DNA of 64,000 nucleotides from Pandoraea sp. ASV26 (GTDB lineage: Bacteria; Pseudomonadota; Gammaproteobacteria; Burkholderiales; Burkholderiaceae), in the NCBI RefSeq assembly GCF_016428915.1, contig NZ_JAELTP010000002.1, positions 1 to 64,000 on the forward strand, in the 5' to 3' direction. Below, in pieces: positions 61,455 through 64,000 of this stretch. The translations under genes were made by a program, and so were the position numbers. Each line of letters begins with the position of its first letter. Position 1 is the first letter of the stretch. Under the pieces are notes generated by a model. That model did no database searches. It was given only the letters and a program-made list of their open reading frames with translations, and was not told where the DNA came from.

Positions 61455-62900
61455 ATGACTGCCGTTCCGGAAGCCCTCGACCTCGCACGCCTGCAATTCG
61501 CGTTCACGGTCTCGTTTCACATCGTTTTCCCCGCCGTCTCCATCGGTCTCGCGAGCTTCATCGCCGTGCTCGAAGGTCTCTGGCTGAAAACACGTCAGCA
61601 GCACTATCTCGACCTTTGCCGCTTCTGGACCAAGGCATTCGCCTTGTGCTTCGGCATGGGCGTGGTCTCGGGCGTGGTGATGGCCTATCAGTTCGGCACC
61701 AACTGGTCAGGCTTTTCGAGCTTCGCCGGTGCCGTCACCGGCCCGCTGCTCACCTATGAGGTGATGACGGCGTTCTTCCTCGAAGCCGGCTTCCTCGGCA
61801 TCATGCTGTTCGGCTGGAACCGCGTGAGTCCGCGTGCCCACTTCGCCGCGACCTTGTGTGTAGCCATCGGCACGCTGATTTCCACGTTCTGGATTCTCGC
61901 GTCGAACAGTTGGATGCAAACGCCGCAGGGCTACGAGATCGTCGACGGCCGCGTGGTCGTGCTGTCGTGGTGGGAGGTGATCTTCAACCCGTCCTTCCCC
62001 TATCGCCTCGCCCACATGACCATCGCCGCCTTCGTCGTGTCCGCACTGGTCGTGGCAGGCACCGGCGCATGGCATCTGCTGCGCGGGCGCCGCGATCCGG
62101 CCGTCAAGACCATGTTCTCGATGGCGATGTGGCTGCTGCTGATCTTCGCGCCGTTGCAAGCCTTCGTTGGCGATCTTCACGGCCTGAACACGCGCGAACA
62201 TCAACCCGCCAAGCTCGCCGCCATCGAAGGGCTTTGGGAGACGAAAACCGGCGGCACGCCGCTCAATCTGTTCGGCTGGCCCGACATGGAAGCCGAGACC
62301 ACGCGCTACGCGCTCGAAATACCGCATCTGGGCAGCCTCATCCTCACCCATAGCTGGGACGGTGAGATTCGCGGCCTGAAGGAATTTCCGAAAGACGAAC
62401 GCCCCAACGTGCCGCTGGTGTTCTGGAGCTTTCGCATCATGGTCGGCCTCGGTCTGGCCATGATCGGCGCCGCCCTCGCCGCCGTGTGGCTGCGCCGTCG
62501 CGGCACGCTCTTCACGTCGCGCAACTTCGCTCGCGCCATGCTCGCGCTCTCGCCTACCGGGTTCATCGCCTTGCTCGCCGGCTGGGTCACGACCGAAGCG
62601 GGACGACAGCCGTGGGTGGTCTACGGCGTGATGCGCACCGCGCACGCCATGTCGCCGGTCAGCGCACAGCAGGTGCAGGTCTCGCTGCTGATACTCGTGC
62701 TGGCCTACTTCCTGGTGTTCGGCACCGGCGTGTACTACCTGCTCAAGACGCTGCGCGGTGGCCCGGTACTGCCCGGCGATCCGTCGACGGCCTCCGGCCA
62801 TGGCCACGCACCGCATGACGGCCACTTCGGCACGCAAGCCGCCCCCGCCATGTCGGGTCTGTCCGGCCGCATGGACACCGACCGCGCACACGCAACCTGA
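61455..62900 (+). CDS. cydA: Cytochrome bd ubiquinol oxidase subunit I (CIO type)
   Basis: A 481-residue heme subunit. LQFAFTVSFHIVFPAVSIGLA carries the heme b595/d-side His, VVMAYQFGTNW and GFLGIMLFGW follow, and the Q loop (GDLHGLNTREHQPAKLAAIEGLWET) is short, as in cyanide-insensitive oxidases. GRQPWVVYGVMRT is typical. It reduces oxygen with quinol at low pumping efficiency and resists cyanide and nitric oxide. The C-terminal tail is His-rich. First gene of the operon with cydB 45 bp downstream. Confidence 0.96.
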   Translation: MTAVPEALDLARLQFAFTVSFHIVFPAVSIGLASFIAVLEGLWLKTRQQHYLDLCRFWTKAFALCFGMGVVSGVVMAYQFGTNWSGFSSFAGAVTGPLLTYEVMTAFFLEAGFLGIMLFGWNRVSPRAHFAATLCVAIGTLISTFWILASNSWMQTPQGYEIVDGRVVVLSWWEVIFNPSFPYRLAHMTIAAFVVSALVVAGTGAWHLLRGRRDPAVKTMFSMAMWLLLIFAPLQAFVGDLHGLNTREHQPAKLAAIEGLWETKTGGTPLNLFGWPDMEAETTRYALEIPHLGSLILTHSWDGEIRGLKEFPKDERPNVPLVFWSFRIMVGLGLAMIGAALAAVWLRRRGTLFTSRNFARAMLALSPTGFIALLAGWVTTEAGRQPWVVYGVMRTAHAMSPVSAQQVQVSLLILVLAYFLVFGTGVYYLLKTLRGGPVLPGDPSTASGHGHAPHDGHFGTQAAPAMSGLSGRMDTDRAHAT

Positions 62901-62945
62901 TCGGCACGCGACACGAACACGACATCGACCTTAGCGAGACTACTC

Positions 62946-63944
62946 ATGGATCTGACCTTAGCCTGGGCCGCCATCATTGCGCTCGGCCTGTTTCTCTACG
63001 TGGTGCTCGACGGCTTCGACCTCGGCATCGGCATTCTCTTTCCCTTCTTCCCCGACGCACGCGAGCGCGACACGATGATGCACTCCGTCGCCCCGGTCTG
63101 GGACGGCAACGAGACGTGGCTCGTGCTCGGCGGCGCCGGGCTGCTCGCTGCGTTCCCGATGGTGTACTCGGTGCTGCTCTCGGCGCTGTATCTGCCGCTG
63201 GTGTTCATGCTGGTGTGCCTGATCTTTCGTGGCGTGGCGTTCGAGATTCGCGGCAAATCGCGTCGCACGCGGCAGTGGTGGGATCTGGCATTCATCGGTG
63301 GCTCGGCAGGCGCAACGTTCTTTCAAGGCGTGTCGCTCGGCGCGTATTTGTCCGGCATCCCGGTAGAGAACGGTCAGTTCGCAGGCGACGCTTTCGCCTG
63401 GGTCACCGCCTTCAACCTGTTCACCGGACTGGGCCTGCTGGTGACATACGCACTGCTCGGCGCGTGCTGGCTGATCGGCAAGACCGAGGGCGATTTGCAG
63501 CGCCGCCTGCGCGTGCTCGCGTGGCCGCTGACGCTGGCGCTCGTGATCACCATGGCCGTCGTCTCGTTGTGGACACCGCTGCAATTGCCGCTGATCGCCG
63601 AGCGCTGGTTCGACGATCAGTGGTTCTGGCGCTGCCTGCCGGTACCGTTCGCCGTGGCGGGCGCCACGCTCGTGATGCGTCGCGTGTTGCGCCGCGCGCA
63701 CGACGCCACGCCGTTCTGGCTCGCCATCGGACTCGTGTTCCTCGGCTACAGCGGCCTGCTCATCAGTGCCTATCCGTATGCCATCCTGCCCGGCATCACG
63801 ATCTGGGACGCCGCTGCGCCGCATTCGAGTCTGTCGTTCACGTTATGGGGGGCAGCCTTCATCATTCCGGTAATCATTGCCTACACGATGCTGGCCTACT
63901 GGGTATTTCGCGGCAAGGTGACGCCAGATGCGCACTATCACTGA
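62946..63944 (+). CDS. cydB: Cytochrome bd ubiquinol oxidase subunit II
   Basis: A 332-residue membrane subunit with GLFLYVVLDGFDLGIGILFPF, VWDGNETWLVLGGAGLLAAFP and FRGVAFEIRGK, all diagnostic for CydB/CioB, and about eight membrane segments. It pairs with subunit I to hold the hemes. Its last codons overlap a short downstream frame. Confidence 0.96.
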   Translation: MDLTLAWAAIIALGLFLYVVLDGFDLGIGILFPFFPDARERDTMMHSVAPVWDGNETWLVLGGAGLLAAFPMVYSVLLSALYLPLVFMLVCLIFRGVAFEIRGKSRRTRQWWDLAFIGGSAGATFFQGVSLGAYLSGIPVENGQFAGDAFAWVTAFNLFTGLGLLVTYALLGACWLIGKTEGDLQRRLRVLAWPLTLALVITMAVVSLWTPLQLPLIAERWFDDQWFWRCLPVPFAVAGATLVMRRVLRRAHDATPFWLAIGLVFLGYSGLLISAYPYAILPGITIWDAAAPHSSLSFTLWGAAFIIPVIIAYTMLAYWVFRGKVTPDAHYH

Positions 63945-64000
63945 TCTCGTACGCCCCCGCGCGCGCCGGCAACGCGAGCGGGCCATCGCGCGCCGCCCAT
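63928..64000 (+). CDS. Start of a small protein gene after cydB, possibly DUF2474/CioZ-type, cut by window edge
   Basis: An ATG at 63928 with AAGGTG eight nt upstream opens a frame (MRTITDLVRPRARRQRERA...) that overlaps the cydB end by 17 bp and runs off the window. Cytochrome bd operons often end with a small accessory membrane protein, and a basic N terminus like this fits DUF2474. Only 24 codons are visible, so identity is inferred from position. Confidence 0.45.
   Translation, partial: MRTITDLVRPRARRQRERAIARRP

Noticed and set aside
1-64000. CRISPR arrays, rRNA or tRNA genes, insertion sequences, prophage or integrase genes
   Set aside because: None was seen on reading both strands. The short tandem arrays found lack spacers, and there are no transposase, integrase or terminal repeat signals.

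Overview
The window is GC-rich, densely coded DNA from a Gram-negative proteobacterium. The gene families (an OrbS/PvdS-type siderophore sigma factor, a TauD-type hydroxylase, a SelU tRNA enzyme, an OccR-like LysR regulator, a CIO-type cytochrome bd oxidase) best fit Burkholderiaceae, and Pandoraea is my best guess. That assignment is inferred from gene content, not from a marker gene. No rRNA, tRNA, CRISPR array, insertion sequence or prophage was seen.

Positions 1-16562 hold a siderophore cluster. A lipopeptide-type NRPS (fatty-acyl-AMP ligase, ACP, C, A, PCP, E, C, then out of the window) is followed upstream by a TauD-type hydroxylase and a PvdE-type exporter. The ornithine N-hydroxylase is divergent from the exporter. 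Further on are an FhuF-like ferric reductase, a type II thioesterase, an MbtH protein, a phosphopantetheinyl transferase and the pathway's ECF sigma factor. Three sites match TAAAT-N16-CGT (one reads CAAAT), the iron-starvation promoter pattern of the PvdS/OrbS sigma class, and a Fur-like box lies in front of the sigma gene.

Positions 16585-30700 hold a MASE2-GGDEF cyclase; an operon for uptake and oxidation of an amino acid or opine (PotDABC-type transporter, three-subunit HcnABC/opine-oxidase-like dehydrogenase, RidA) with a divergent LysR regulator; an orphan OmpR-type regulator; a secreted cupin; and an ECF sigma / anti-sigma / cytochrome P450 operon.

Positions 30923-49776 are the most unusual part. 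One gene encodes a secreted protein of about 2,660 residues, with an N-terminal GH2-type region, seven Ig-like and four discoidin/CBM32 modules, and a C-terminal GH64 beta-1,3-glucanase whose two catalytic acids are visible. It is divergent from a tightly overlapping secretion operon. That operon combines T2SS parts (GspG, F, E, D and further pseudopilins) with PilM/N/O/P-like inner-membrane parts and a lytic transglycosylase. I infer that the machine was built to export the giant enzyme.

Positions 49748-64000 hold SelU with a TPR lipoprotein, a GT2 glycosyltransferase and cytochrome b561; a PEP-mutase-family enzyme; a class II aldolase; a LysR regulator; a NarK-type nitrate/nitrite transporter whose leader contains mutually exclusive antiterminator and terminator hairpins; a TPR-CPBP membrane protease; a DUF1345 protein; and the start of a cytochrome bd (cydAB/cioAB) operon that runs off the right edge.
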